In this document: one piece after another, positions 34,124-42,552 of the stretch
How the letters are laid out: each line of letters opens with the position of its first letter
How positions within the stretch are numbered: position 1 is the first letter of the stretch
NCBI RefSeq assembly: GCF_028583545.1
Contig: NZ_CP087107.1
Coordinates: forward strand, 1-64,000
Direction: 5' to 3'
Length of the DNA stretch: 64,000 nt
Source: Methylobacterium sp. NMS14P
Lineage (GTDB): Bacteria; Pseudomonadota; Alphaproteobacteria; Rhizobiales; Beijerinckiaceae
Notes under the pieces: model-generated
Told to the model about the DNA's origin: nothing
Seen by the model: only the letters and a program-made list of their open reading frames with translations
The model's database searches: none
Made by a program: the position numbers and the translations under genes

Positions 34124-35670
34124 GGCGGGGTCTCGGCAGGGCAGAATGACTGGCTGTCGCCCGAGGCCGTCGCGCCGGCCTCGGCGAGATCGGCGGCCTC
34201 TCCGACCGCGGCACGCCCCGCCATGACGACGACCCGGTCGCCGACCGCGAGGGCCTCTTCGAGGTCGTTGACGAACACGATCGTGGCGCGATCCCGCGAC
34301 GCCGACCGGATCGCCCGGACGATGTCGTCGCGCGCGCCGAGATCGATGCCCTGGAACGGCTCGTCGAGCAGCAGCAGCCGCGCCGGCTCGGCGTGCCAGC
34401 GCGCCAGGACGACCTTCTGCTGGTTGCCGCCCGACAGGGCGGAGGGCAGGTCTCCGGGGCCGCGCGCCCGGATGCCGAAGGCGGCGATACCCCCTTCCGC
34501 CGCGCGCCGCTCGACCGCCGGCGCGACGAGGCCGGTCCGGCTCCAGCGGCCGAGGAACGGGAAGCCGATCGTGCCGGCGATGTGCGCGAACGGCACGGTC
34601 GCCGGGAAGAAGGTGGTCCGCCAGCGGTCCTCGCCGGCCATGAACACGCCGTTCCGGATCGCGTCCCGGGGCGAGCGCGGCCGCCAGGGCTGGCCGTCGA
34701 GCTCCATCCGGCCTTCCGCCAGCGGCCAGAGCCCGAAGATCGCGCCCGCCAGCGTCGATTTCCCCGCGCCGACCGGTCCGGTCACCGCCACGACCTCGCC
34801 CGCCTGCGCGACGAGGTCGAACGGCGCCGCTTCCGGTGCGAGCCGGGCCTGAGACAGGCGCAGGATTGTCCCGATCGCCGGCACCGGACTGCGCGGCGCC
34901 GCCTGCCCGACCGCGCGGCCGACCATCGCGTGGAGCGCGGCTCCGAGATCCAGGGGCTGCTCGAACCGGCCCGCGACCCGGCCGTCCCGCAGCACCACGA
35001 CCCGGTCGGCGATGCGGCGCAGATCGCCCGTCCTGTGCGAGATGTAGAGGAGCGCGACGCTCCGGCTCTTCAGCCGGTCGAGGACCGCGAACAGCCGCTC
35101 GGATTCCGGGCCTGAGAGGCTGGCGGTCGGCTCGTCGAGGATCAGCACGGCCGGGTCGTGCGCGACCGCGCGGGCGATGGCGACGAGCTGGCGCTCGGCG
35201 AGGGAGAGCGTTCCGAGCGTGCGGGACAGGTCGATCTCGAGGCCGACCCCGGCCGCGACCGCCGCGGCGGCGCGCCGGCTCCGCCGGTGGCCGACCCAGA
35301 CCGGGGCGCGCGCCGCGCAGACGCGGTCGAGCAGGAGATTGTCGGCGACCGACAGGGTCGGGACGCCGACATCGGCGATCGCCTGATGCACGGCGACGAT
35401 CCCGTGCGCCCGCGCCTGCCCCGGCGACGCGAACGCCGCTGCCGTCCCGCGGATGCTGATGGATCCCGCATCGGCCCCGTGGCCGCCGCAGAGGATCTTC
35501 ACCAGGGTCGACTTGCCGGCACCGTTGGCGCCCATCAGGGCGAGGGCCTCCCCGGCGGCGAGGTCGAAGGTGACGTCGGCGAGCGCCCGGGTCGAACCGA
35601 AGCACTTCGTCAGACCGCGCACCGCCAGCACCGCGGGCCTGTCCGGTGCCGGATCGGCCCACCCCGACAC
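34093..35670 (-). CDS. Sugar-type ABC transporter ATP-binding protein, two ATPase domains (RbsA/MglA-like)
   Basis: This 525-residue protein has two fused ATPase domains. The first has GANGAGKSTLVKIL (about residues 47-60), a degenerate signature TLSLAERQLVAIARAV, and LILDEPTASL. The second has GPVGAGKSTLAGAI, signature LSGGNQQKVVLARW and LLLLDEPFQGID. This arrangement is typical of ribose/galactose-type importers. ATG at 35670 is 1 bp after the stop of the upstream permease gene. The C-terminal 30 residues are rich in proline and serine and overlap the next gene. Confidence 0.88.
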   Translation of the reverse strand: MSGWADPAPDRPAVLAVRGLTKCFGSTRALADVTFDLAAGEALALMGANGAGKSTLVKILCGGHGADAGSISIRGTAAAFASPGQARAHGIVAVHQAIADVGVPTLSVADNLLLDRVCAARAPVWVGHRRSRRAAAAVAAGVGLEIDLSRTLGTLSLAERQLVAIARAVAHDPAVLILDEPTASLSGPESERLFAVLDRLKSRSVALLYISHRTGDLRRIADRVVVLRDGRVAGRFEQPLDLGAALHAMVGRAVGQAAPRSPVPAIGTILRLSQARLAPEAAPFDLVAQAGEVVAVTGPVGAGKSTLAGAIFGLWPLAEGRMELDGQPWRPRSPRDAIRNGVFMAGEDRWRTTFFPATVPFAHIAGTIGFPFLGRWSRTGLVAPAVERRAAEGGIAAFGIRARGPGDLPSALSGGNQQKVVLARWHAEPARLLLLDEPFQGIDLGARDDIVRAIRSASRDRATIVFVNDLEEALAVGDRVVVMAGRAAVGEAADLAEAGATASGDSQSFCPAETPPCHRPPTPRP

Positions 35671-35671
35671 C

Positions 35672-36655
35672 TCAGCCCGACCGGCCCCGGCCCGCGAAGG
35701 CCAGGATCAGGGTCAGGAGGATCAGCACCCCGGTTCCGACCTGCTGCCAGTAGAAGTTCCAGCCGATCAGCAGCAGGCCGTTGGTCGTGAAGCCGAACAG
35801 CGCGACGCCGAGCAGCGTGCCCGGAACGTTGGCCCGGCCGGTGCGGCTGAGCGCGGTCCCGATGAAGGCCGCGCCGATGCTGTCCAGCAGGTAGGCGTTG
35901 CCCGCGTAGGGCACGTAGGCGTTCACGTGCGCCGAGAGCAGGATGCCGGCGAGCGCCGCGATCACACCGCTCGCCCCGTAGATCAGCGCCAGGATGCGCC
36001 GCACCGGCAGGCCGGAATAGAGGGCGACCGGTGCCTGCACGCCCACGGCCAGGACCTCACGGCCGAACCGCGTGCGCCCGAGGAGCAGCCCGATGCCGAC
36101 GCCCAGCCCGAGCACGAGCCACAGGGCGAGCGGGACACCGAGGCCGGTGCCGTGCCCGATGAAGGCCAGCGCCGGGGTGATCCGGCCGGCCGGGACGTAG
36201 AGCGGATTGCCGCCGTCGGTGGCGAGCTGCTGCAGGCTGTGGCCGATGAACAGGGTGCCGAGCGTCGCGAGGAACGGGGTGATCCCGAGCCGGGCGATCA
36301 GCAGTGCGTTGCACAGCCCGGTGCCGATCCCGGCCAGAAGCCCGAACAACACCGCCAGGGCGACCGGCTGGCCGGCGCTCACCGCCGCGATGAAGGCGAG
36401 GCCGCCGAGATCGACGGCGGTGCCGACCGACAGGTCTGTTCCGCCCGAGGCCACGGCCAGCGTCATGGCGAGCGCCACGATCGCGGTCAGGGCCACGCTG
36501 TTGACCAGCACGCCGGTGACGTTGGCCACCGTGAGGAAGCCCGGCGCCAGGGCCGAGAACACGGCGAGCACCAGGGCCAGCATGGCCGGCAGCCCGAACC
36601 GCAGCAGCTCCGCCAACGGGATCGGCCGGGACGGCCGTGCTCGCGCGAGGCTCAT
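35672..36655 (-). CDS. Sugar-type ABC transporter permease
   Basis: This 327-residue BPD_transp_2 permease has the motif AVASGGTDLSVGTAVDLGGL and the later segment RLGITPFLATLGTLFIGHSL. Its start overlaps the stop of the upstream permease gene by 4 bp, and its stop lies 1 bp before the ATPase start. Two permeases in tandem suggest a heterodimer such as LsrCD. Together with the ATPase at 37763 and the binding protein at 39320 this would make one complete importer. Confidence 0.87.
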   Translation of the reverse strand: MSLARARPSRPIPLAELLRFGLPAMLALVLAVFSALAPGFLTVANVTGVLVNSVALTAIVALAMTLAVASGGTDLSVGTAVDLGGLAFIAAVSAGQPVALAVLFGLLAGIGTGLCNALLIARLGITPFLATLGTLFIGHSLQQLATDGGNPLYVPAGRITPALAFIGHGTGLGVPLALWLVLGLGVGIGLLLGRTRFGREVLAVGVQAPVALYSGLPVRRILALIYGASGVIAALAGILLSAHVNAYVPYAGNAYLLDSIGAAFIGTALSRTGRANVPGTLLGVALFGFTTNGLLLIGWNFYWQQVGTGVLILLTLILAFAGRGRSG

Positions 36656-37668
36656 GCGACGCGCCCCCGGACGCGCCCGACCCCGACCACGGCGACGATC
36701 AGCGCACCCTCGATCCCGTTCACCCAGTAGGTCGAGACGTGCAGCAGCTGGAAGCCGTTGGTCAGGCTGCCGAGGAACAGGGTCGCCAGCAGCGTGCCGG
36801 TAATCGTCGGCACGAAGCGGCGCGAGACCATGAAACCGAGGAAGGCGGTCGCCACCACGGGTAGCAGCATCTCGGACGACCCGCCCGTGGCGCTGTTGAG
36901 GAAGGCCACCGACACGATCCCCGCGACGCCGCCGAGCAGCCCGCTCGCGAGGTAGGATCCGGCGACGTAGCGCCCCGTCGCGATGCCGGCCGCCCGGGCC
37001 GCCGCCGGGTGGCCGCCGACCGCCTCGGCGCGGAGGCCCAGCGGCGTCACGCGCAGCAGCGCGGCGAGACCCAGCGCCAGGGCGAGCAGGAGCCAGCCCA
37101 GGACCGGCACGTCCAGCGGGCCGGTGCCACCCAGCGCGTCGATCAGGGGCGAGGACGCGGGGATCGTGGTGTTCTCGGTGAGCACCAGTTCGAGCCCGGC
37201 GCAGATGTTCATCACCGCGAGCGTCGCCAGGAGCGGCGGGATCCGCAGCCGCAGGATCGACCCCGCGTTCACGAGGCCGACCGCGAGGCCCGTGCCGAGG
37301 GCGGCGGCCGCGCAGGCGGGGTCGCCGTAGCCGGCCTGGTTGAGGCTCGCGAAGGTGGCGGCCGACAGGCCGAGCGTCCCGGCGAGGGAGAGGTCGATGC
37401 CGCCGGCGATCACGTCCGTCCCCCCGGTGATCAGGACCAGCGTGAGGCCGAGGCTCAGGATGCCGAGCACCGCCGACTGGGACAGGATCAGCCCGAGATT
37501 GGCCGGAGCCAGGAAGGACGGCACCCGCAGGGCGAAGACCGCAAGCACGGCCAGGACCAGCAGGCGGCCGCCTGCGCCGCGCAGGCCTACGGCGGCCTGG
37601 ACGGCCTGCGCGATCCGGGATGCCGGGACGGTCTCAGGGGCGGGCGCGGTGAGAGACGGACGAGCCAC
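36652..37668 (-). CDS. Sugar-type ABC transporter permease (start uncertain)
   Basis: This 338-residue permease (from the chosen start) has LTLVLITGGTDVIAGGIDLS, a family motif with an insertion, and RLRIPPLLATLAVMNICAGL. The frame is open upstream to an ATG at 37773 and another at 37731. Those starts would place a REP-like hairpin (37676-37699) inside the coding region and give an N-terminal tail that does not fit the family, so GTG at 37668 is preferred, with GGGGG about 6 bp before it. It overlaps the next permease gene by 4 bp. Confidence 0.82.
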   Translation of the reverse strand: MARPSLTAPAPETVPASRIAQAVQAAVGLRGAGGRLLVLAVLAVFALRVPSFLAPANLGLILSQSAVLGILSLGLTLVLITGGTDVIAGGIDLSLAGTLGLSAATFASLNQAGYGDPACAAAALGTGLAVGLVNAGSILRLRIPPLLATLAVMNICAGLELVLTENTTIPASSPLIDALGGTGPLDVPVLGWLLLALALGLAALLRVTPLGLRAEAVGGHPAAARAAGIATGRYVAGSYLASGLLGGVAGIVSVAFLNSATGGSSEMLLPVVATAFLGFMVSRRFVPTITGTLLATLFLGSLTNGFQLLHVSTYWVNGIEGALIVAVVGVGRVRGRVA

Positions 37669-37675
37669 GACGTGC

Positions 37676-37699
37676 CCCCGCTCCCGTGCGGGAGAGGGG
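37676..37699. repeat. REP-like palindromic element
   Basis: The sequence consists of CCCCGCTCCCG, TG, and CGGGAGAGGGG. The 11-bp arms pair with one mismatch. Elements of the form CCCTCTCCCG-N2-CGGGAGAGGG are, as I recall, frequent intergenic repeats in Methylobacterium and relatives. It sits in the gap between an ATPase gene and the permease gene, and a half copy occurs at 59429. Confidence 0.7.
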
Positions 37700-37762
37700 A
37701 CCAGAGCCCCGCTCGGCACGGGCACATCCATCGACCCCGTCCTGACCCGATCGGGACCAGCG

Positions 37763-39292
37763 CTAGGCGGCACGGGCCACCCCCGTGACGCCGCCGGTCA
37801 GGGCCGCCTGGAGCAGGGTCCCGGCATCAGTGCCGGCAGCGGTGTGCTCCGCGACGATCGTCCCGCGGAACAGGACGAGGATCCGGTCGCACAGGCCGAG
37901 CAGCTCGTCGAGATCGGCGGACAGCAGCAGGATCCCGGCCCCACGCTCCGCGGCGTCGGCGATCAGCCGGTAGATCTCGGCCTTGGCGGCGATGTCGACC
38001 CCGACCGTGGGCTCGTCGAGGATGTAGAGGCGCGCCTCCCGCGCGAGCCACTTGCCGAGCACGACCTTCTGCTGGTTGCCGCCGCTCAGCGTCCGCACCG
38101 GCGCGTCCCGGCCGCCGGCCTCGACCTGCAGCGCCCCGATGAGGTCCTGCGCCCGGCGCCGCTCCGCTTCCCGGTCGAGCCAGCCCCAGCGGCTGAGCCG
38201 CGCCAGGCTCGCCAGCGTCAGGTTCTCGCGGATGCCGAGATCGAGCGCGACCCCGTGCGCGCGCCGATCCTCCGGCACTAGGGCGATGCCCCGGCGCACG
38301 GCCTCGGTGGGAGAGTTCAGGCGCGCGGCCTGCCCATCGACCATCACGGTGCCGGCCGTGATCGGCGCGAGGCCGAACAGCGCCTGGACAAGCTCCTTGG
38401 CGCCGGAGCCGAGCAGGCCCGTCAGACCCAGCACCTCGCCGCGGCGCAGGGTGAAGGAGACGTCGCGCAAAGCCGCGCCCGCACCGACGCCCGCCAGCGC
38501 CAGCACGGGCGCGCCGGGCGCGGCGCGCTGGCGCGGGTAGAGGTCGGTCACCGGGCGGCCGATCATCAGCTGGGCGAGGCCGCCGGCCGGGACCTGCCGC
38601 GGATCGACATGGGCGACGTCCCGCCCGTTGCGCATCACCGTGACGGCGTCGCAGAGCTGCTCGATCTCCGCGAGGTAGTGGGAGATGTAGAGCGTGGTCA
38701 GCCCCCGCGCCTTCAGCCGGCGGATGGCGGCGAACAGATGCTCCACCTCCCGCTGGGCGAGCGCCGCCGTCGGCTCGTCGAAGACGAGGATCCGCGGCTC
38801 GGCGAGCAGCGCCCGGGTGATCTGCACGATCTGCTGCTGCGCGGTGGAGAGATCGCGGATCAGGGCGCCCTTCGGGAGGCTGATGCCGAAGAAGCGCTCC
38901 AGCGCCGCCTCGGCCCGGCGCTGCAGGCTGCCGCGCAAGATTCCGAAGCGGGAGCCCGCCGATTCCCGACCGAGGAACAGCGCTTCTCCCACGGTGGCGG
39001 TCGACACCAGCAGCCGCTCCTGGTGGATGAAGGCGATGCCGAGCGTCTCCGCGCCCTCGGGCGTCATCTCGGTGACCGGGGCGCCGTCCAGCGCGATCGT
39101 CCCGCCCTGCGGCGTCACGAGCCCGGCCAGGACCTTGATGAGCGTCGACTTGCCCGCGCCGTTATGGCCGATCAGCCCGTGGATCGTCCCCGGCGCGACC
39201 GTGAGGGAGGCGCCGTCCAGCGCCCGGGTCGGCCCGAAGGTCGCGACCAGCCCCTGCATCGTGAGGACCGGCGGCACGGCGGAGGTCGTCAT
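37763..39292 (-). CDS. Sugar-type ABC transporter ATP-binding protein, two ATPase domains
   Basis: This 509-residue double ATPase has first-domain GHNGAGKSTLIKVL (about residues 41-54), STAQQQIVQITRAL as a degenerate signature, and LVFDEPTAAL. The second domain has GLLGSGAKELVQAL in place of a standard Walker A, LSGGNQQKVVLGKW and YILDEPTVGVD. The loss of the GKS lysine in the second Walker A also occurs in RbsA-type proteins, so it is not evidence of decay. It is 27 bp downstream of the binding-protein gene. Confidence 0.88.
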   Translation of the reverse strand: MTTSAVPPVLTMQGLVATFGPTRALDGASLTVAPGTIHGLIGHNGAGKSTLIKVLAGLVTPQGGTIALDGAPVTEMTPEGAETLGIAFIHQERLLVSTATVGEALFLGRESAGSRFGILRGSLQRRAEAALERFFGISLPKGALIRDLSTAQQQIVQITRALLAEPRILVFDEPTAALAQREVEHLFAAIRRLKARGLTTLYISHYLAEIEQLCDAVTVMRNGRDVAHVDPRQVPAGGLAQLMIGRPVTDLYPRQRAAPGAPVLALAGVGAGAALRDVSFTLRRGEVLGLTGLLGSGAKELVQALFGLAPITAGTVMVDGQAARLNSPTEAVRRGIALVPEDRRAHGVALDLGIRENLTLASLARLSRWGWLDREAERRRAQDLIGALQVEAGGRDAPVRTLSGGNQQKVVLGKWLAREARLYILDEPTVGVDIAAKAEIYRLIADAAERGAGILLLSADLDELLGLCDRILVLFRGTIVAEHTAAGTDAGTLLQAALTGGVTGVARAA

Positions 39293-39319
39293 GGAGGTTC
39301 TCGGCCTGATCTTCGCGCG

Positions 39320-40330
39320 TCAGGCCTGCCCGAGCTGCCGCTGGACCTCGGCGGCGTTCGCCTTGTTGGCGACGATGGCCGGCACGAAGGTCTGGGACGG
39401 CAGGTTCGTCCGGCCCGCGAAGTAGCGGGCGACGTTGAGCACCGCCGTGCGGCCGATCACCGTCGGCTGCTGCGCCGCCACGGCGCCGGCCGGCGCCTTC
39501 GGGTCCTTGACCAGCGCCAGCACCTCCGGGGTGCCGTCGACCCCGTAGGTGCGGATCTCCGTGCGCCCGGCCGCGATCAGCGCCTGCGTGGCGCCGAGCT
39601 GCGGGATGTCCCAGGCCGACCAGATCGCCGCGATCGAGCCCGGCTCGGGATACTTGGCGAGCAGCGCGGTGATCTGCCCGTAGGCGTCCTGCACCGTGTT
39701 GGGGATCACGTCCCGCAGCTCGGGCTGGACGATCTTCGCGTCCGGGTAGTATTTCAGCACGGTCCGCAGCTGTGTGTAGCGGATCTCGCAGACCGGAACG
39801 CCGGCGAAACCGTTGAACACCACGATGTTGCCCCGGCCGCCGATGTCGGACACGAGCTGCAGCGCCAGCTGCGCGCCCAGCGAGAAGTTGTCCGAGGTCG
39901 CGGTGTTGATGACGTTGGTCGAGGGCAGGTCCACCGAGAAGACCGGGATCCCGGCCTGCCGCAGCTTCTTCAGCCACGGATCGACCACCGCGAGGGTCCC
40001 GAGCGTCTGGATCACGGCGTCGGGCTTCTGGGTGACCAGGGTCTGCAGCTGGCTGACCAGCGCCTTGTCGCTGCGCCCGGCATCGAGGCCGATCGGGGTG
40101 CCGCCCAGTTCCTTCACGGTCTCGACCTGCGCCTGATAGGCCTTGAGGTCGAAGAAATGGTCGGTGCCAGCGACGCTGATCGCGATGGTCCTGCCCTCGA
40201 GCGACAGGGTGCCGTCACTTGCCGCGGCCTCCGCGGCCCGCGCCGTCCCGGGCAGCAGGACCGCCGTGCCCAGCGCCGCTCCCGCCTGCATGAGAGCGCG
40301 CCGCGACAGGGACGAAGACATGTCGGACAT
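39320..40330 (-). CDS. Sugar-type ABC transporter substrate-binding protein with a Tat-like signal
   Basis: This 336-residue periplasmic binding protein of the RbsB group begins MSDMSSSLSRRALMQAGAAL. SRRALM followed by a mild hydrophobic stretch resembles a twin-arginine signal, which would mean export in the folded state. Mature segments ISVAGTDHFFDLKAYQAQVE, KPDAVIQTLGTLAVVDPWLK and TYGVDGTPEVLALV fit the fold. It is the first gene of the minus-strand importer unit and is divergent from the SfnB-like gene at 40575. Substrate unknown. Confidence 0.87.
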   Translation of the reverse strand: MSDMSSSLSRRALMQAGAALGTAVLLPGTARAAEAAASDGTLSLEGRTIAISVAGTDHFFDLKAYQAQVETVKELGGTPIGLDAGRSDKALVSQLQTLVTQKPDAVIQTLGTLAVVDPWLKKLRQAGIPVFSVDLPSTNVINTATSDNFSLGAQLALQLVSDIGGRGNIVVFNGFAGVPVCEIRYTQLRTVLKYYPDAKIVQPELRDVIPNTVQDAYGQITALLAKYPEPGSIAAIWSAWDIPQLGATQALIAAGRTEIRTYGVDGTPEVLALVKDPKAPAGAVAAQQPTVIGRTAVLNVARYFAGRTNLPSQTFVPAIVANKANAAEVQRQLGQA

Positions 40331-40574
40331 GGATGGGTTCCGAAGATTGACCGCTTCAGCGCGGTGCTGAAAGATCGCTCGACGTGATCCGAACGATCAA
40401 GACGTTTTTTGCGCGCGTTGAGAGAATAGATTTTCCGAAGATCCGCCTATGTTGATACGGATATGCTCCTGGGGGCCGTCAGGATTGTGGTGAGATCGGT
40501 AAATCATCTTAAGGTAAGAGGTTTTTTACGCGGTCAAACGTTGACTCGGCGGCGGGTTTGCTTTCGCCTGGGCG
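40331..40574. promoter_or_regulatory. Divergent promoter region
   Basis: The 244-bp gap between the divergent binding-protein and SfnB-like genes must hold both promoters. It has AT-rich stretches at about 40400-40440 and 40495-40530, and a small inverted repeat TTCAGC (40355-40360) / GCTGAA (40366-40371) near the minus-strand start. No regulator gene is adjacent. Confidence 0.45.
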
Positions 40575-41849
40575 GTGCAGCCTTCCATGGGGCGTCTCCC
40601 GGCCTGTTCCCGACGCCCCGCCACCTTCGGAGCCGCCATCACGACAGCCGCGCCGCCCGTACCGCAGCCCCGCGCCCATCGGATCACCACGGAGGCGGAG
40701 GCTCTGCGGATCGCGCGCGACTTGGCGGCGGATTTCGCGGTCGGCGCGGCAGCGCGGGATCGCGACAGGCGCCTGCCGGTCCCGGAACTCGACCGCTTCT
40801 CCGATTCGGGCCTCTGGGGAATCACGGTGCCCGAGGCGTACGGCGGCGCGGGCGTCGGCTTCGCCACGCTGGGCGAGGTGATCGCGCTGATCTCGGCGGC
40901 CGACCCGTCGATCGGTCAGATCCCGCAGAACCACTTCGCGGCCCTCGACGTCATCCGGGTGACCGGCTCCGAGGCGCAGAAGCGGTTGTGGTTCGACCGC
41001 GTGCTGCGGGGCTACCGCCTGGGCAACGCCTTCTCGGAGAAGAACAGCCGTCATGTCGGCGCGTTCGAGACCGCGCTCCGGCCGCAGGGCGACGGCTTCG
41101 TCGTCGACGGCGACAAGTTCTACGCGACCGGCGCGCTGTTCGCCCACTTCATCCATATCGGGGCGGTCGACGCGGAGGGCCGCGTCCACCTCGCCATCGT
41201 TGTCCGCGGCGCCCCCGGTCTGACGGTCACCGACAGCTGGTCCGGATTCGGCCAGCGCACCACGGCGAGCGGCGACGTCGCGCTGCGCGGCGTCGCGGTC
41301 GCGCCCGAGGCGGTGATCCCCGCCTGGAAGGGCGGGGAGCGACCGTCCTCGAACGGCCCGGTCTCGCAGTTCATCCAGGCGGCGGTCGATCTCGGGATCG
41401 CGCGCGGCGCCTTCGACGAGACGATCCGCTTCGTCCGGACGCGGTCGCGACCGTGGATCGACAGCGGGCGGGACCGCGCCTCCGAGGATGCCCTGACGAT
41501 CCGCGAGGTCGGCCAGCTCGTCGTGGCGCTGCGGGCCGCCGAGGCCCTGCTGGCCCGGGCCGGGCGGGCGATCGACGGGATCCTGGACGATCCGACGGAG
41601 GCGGAGGTCGCCGAGGCCGCGATCGCCGTGGCGGAAGCCAAGGTGCTGACCACGGAGATCGCGCTGTCGGCCGCCAACAAGCTGCACGAGCTCGCGGGCA
41701 CGCGCTCGGTGCTGGCGGAGGACAACCTCGACCGGCACTGGCGCAATGCCCGCACCCACACCCTGCACGATCCCGTCCGCTGGAAGTCCTTCCACGTGGG
41801 CAACCACGTGCTGAACGGGATCGCGCCGCCGCGGCATGCCTGGAGTTGA
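40575..41849 (+). CDS. Acyl-CoA-dehydrogenase-fold flavoprotein, SfnB/DszC type
   Basis: This protein of up to 424 residues has SfnB-like segments: HRITTEAEALRIARDLAADF, YGGAGVGFATLGEVIALISA, GNAFSEKNSRHVGAFETAL, VDGDKFYATGALFAHFIHIG and LDRHWRNARTHTLHDPVRWK. It is a probable FMN-dependent monooxygenase in sulfur-compound breakdown rather than an acyl-CoA dehydrogenase. GTG at 40575 is listed as start, with ATG at 40587 equally possible; neither has a strong ribosome binding site. It resembles the protein at 30752 and is divergent from the importer operon. Confidence 0.83.
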   Translation: MQPSMGRLPACSRRPATFGAAITTAAPPVPQPRAHRITTEAEALRIARDLAADFAVGAAARDRDRRLPVPELDRFSDSGLWGITVPEAYGGAGVGFATLGEVIALISAADPSIGQIPQNHFAALDVIRVTGSEAQKRLWFDRVLRGYRLGNAFSEKNSRHVGAFETALRPQGDGFVVDGDKFYATGALFAHFIHIGAVDAEGRVHLAIVVRGAPGLTVTDSWSGFGQRTTASGDVALRGVAVAPEAVIPAWKGGERPSSNGPVSQFIQAAVDLGIARGAFDETIRFVRTRSRPWIDSGRDRASEDALTIREVGQLVVALRAAEALLARAGRAIDGILDDPTEAEVAEAAIAVAEAKVLTTEIALSAANKLHELAGTRSVLAEDNLDRHWRNARTHTLHDPVRWKSFHVGNHVLNGIAPPRHAWS

Positions 41850-41920
41850 TAGTTCGGATGGGCGTCTTTCAGGCTATGCGAGTGGATGCACGCAGTCTCG
41901 ATAGAGTATCTTTCGCGTGA

Positions 41921-42508
41921 TCAGTTGCATCCAATGTTGCCACAGAGCGAGTTGGTTGCATTGAGCGACACGGACGGGCTCGCCCCTCCGCGCAGCACGT
42001 TCAGGGCACTCTTGGCTTCTTCGTTGTCGGGCTTCAGACGAAGAACTTCCTCGTAATCTCGAATCGCCGCCTGCGTGTTTCCGAGCGTGACATTAGCCTT
42101 CGCCCTATTGATGAGCGTGTTCGAGAAGGTCGGCCGCATCGCCAGCGCGCGGTTGAAGTCCGCGATCGCGGCGGTCGGGTTCTGCAAGCCCGCGTAGGCG
42201 ACCCCGCGATTGTGGAAGGCGTAGGGGTACTGATCGTCCGCCCGGATGGCGCCGTTGCAATCCGTCAGGGCGTCCGCGAACGCGCCCCGGTCGATATGCG
42301 CCCAGCACCGTCCATCGAGGGCGATCGCCCGCTGCCGCGGCGTCCGGGCCTCGGCGAGGAGGCGGCTGCACCCGCCGACGCGCGTCTCCGGGCTCCCGGA
42401 CCGACAATCCTGTGCGGGATCGGCCAGAGCGGAGGAACACGGGAGCGCCATCGCGGCGATCAGGCCGGCGTGCACACAGGCGGTGAGGGCGAGCAAGGGT
42501 GCGCGCAT
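41921..42508 (-). CDS. Secreted TPR-repeat protein, end of the Srf-like locus
   Basis: This 195-residue protein has a probable signal peptide (about residues 1-27, hydrophobic to SSALA) and two to three TPR units. They include YPYAFHNRGVAYAGLQNPTA, AIADFNRALAMRPTFSNTLI and QAAIRDYEEVLRLKPDNEEA. The tail contains SLCGNIGCN with two cysteines. It follows the caspase-like gene by 44 bp on the same strand. A periplasmic scaffold role is an inference from TPR content and context. Confidence 0.75.
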   Translation of the reverse strand: MRAPLLALTACVHAGLIAAMALPCSSALADPAQDCRSGSPETRVGGCSRLLAEARTPRQRAIALDGRCWAHIDRGAFADALTDCNGAIRADDQYPYAFHNRGVAYAGLQNPTAAIADFNRALAMRPTFSNTLINRAKANVTLGNTQAAIRDYEEVLRLKPDNEEAKSALNVLRGGASPSVSLNATNSLCGNIGCN

Positions 42509-42552
42509 GATCGATCGGTCCTGCTTCCGGCTTCTCGGGCGGCCCATCGGTC

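Noticed and set aside
37763-39292. Loss of the lysine in the second Walker A motif as a sign of a dead ATPase
   Set aside because: Double-ATPase proteins of sugar importers commonly have one degenerate nucleotide site; the neighbouring genes are intact.
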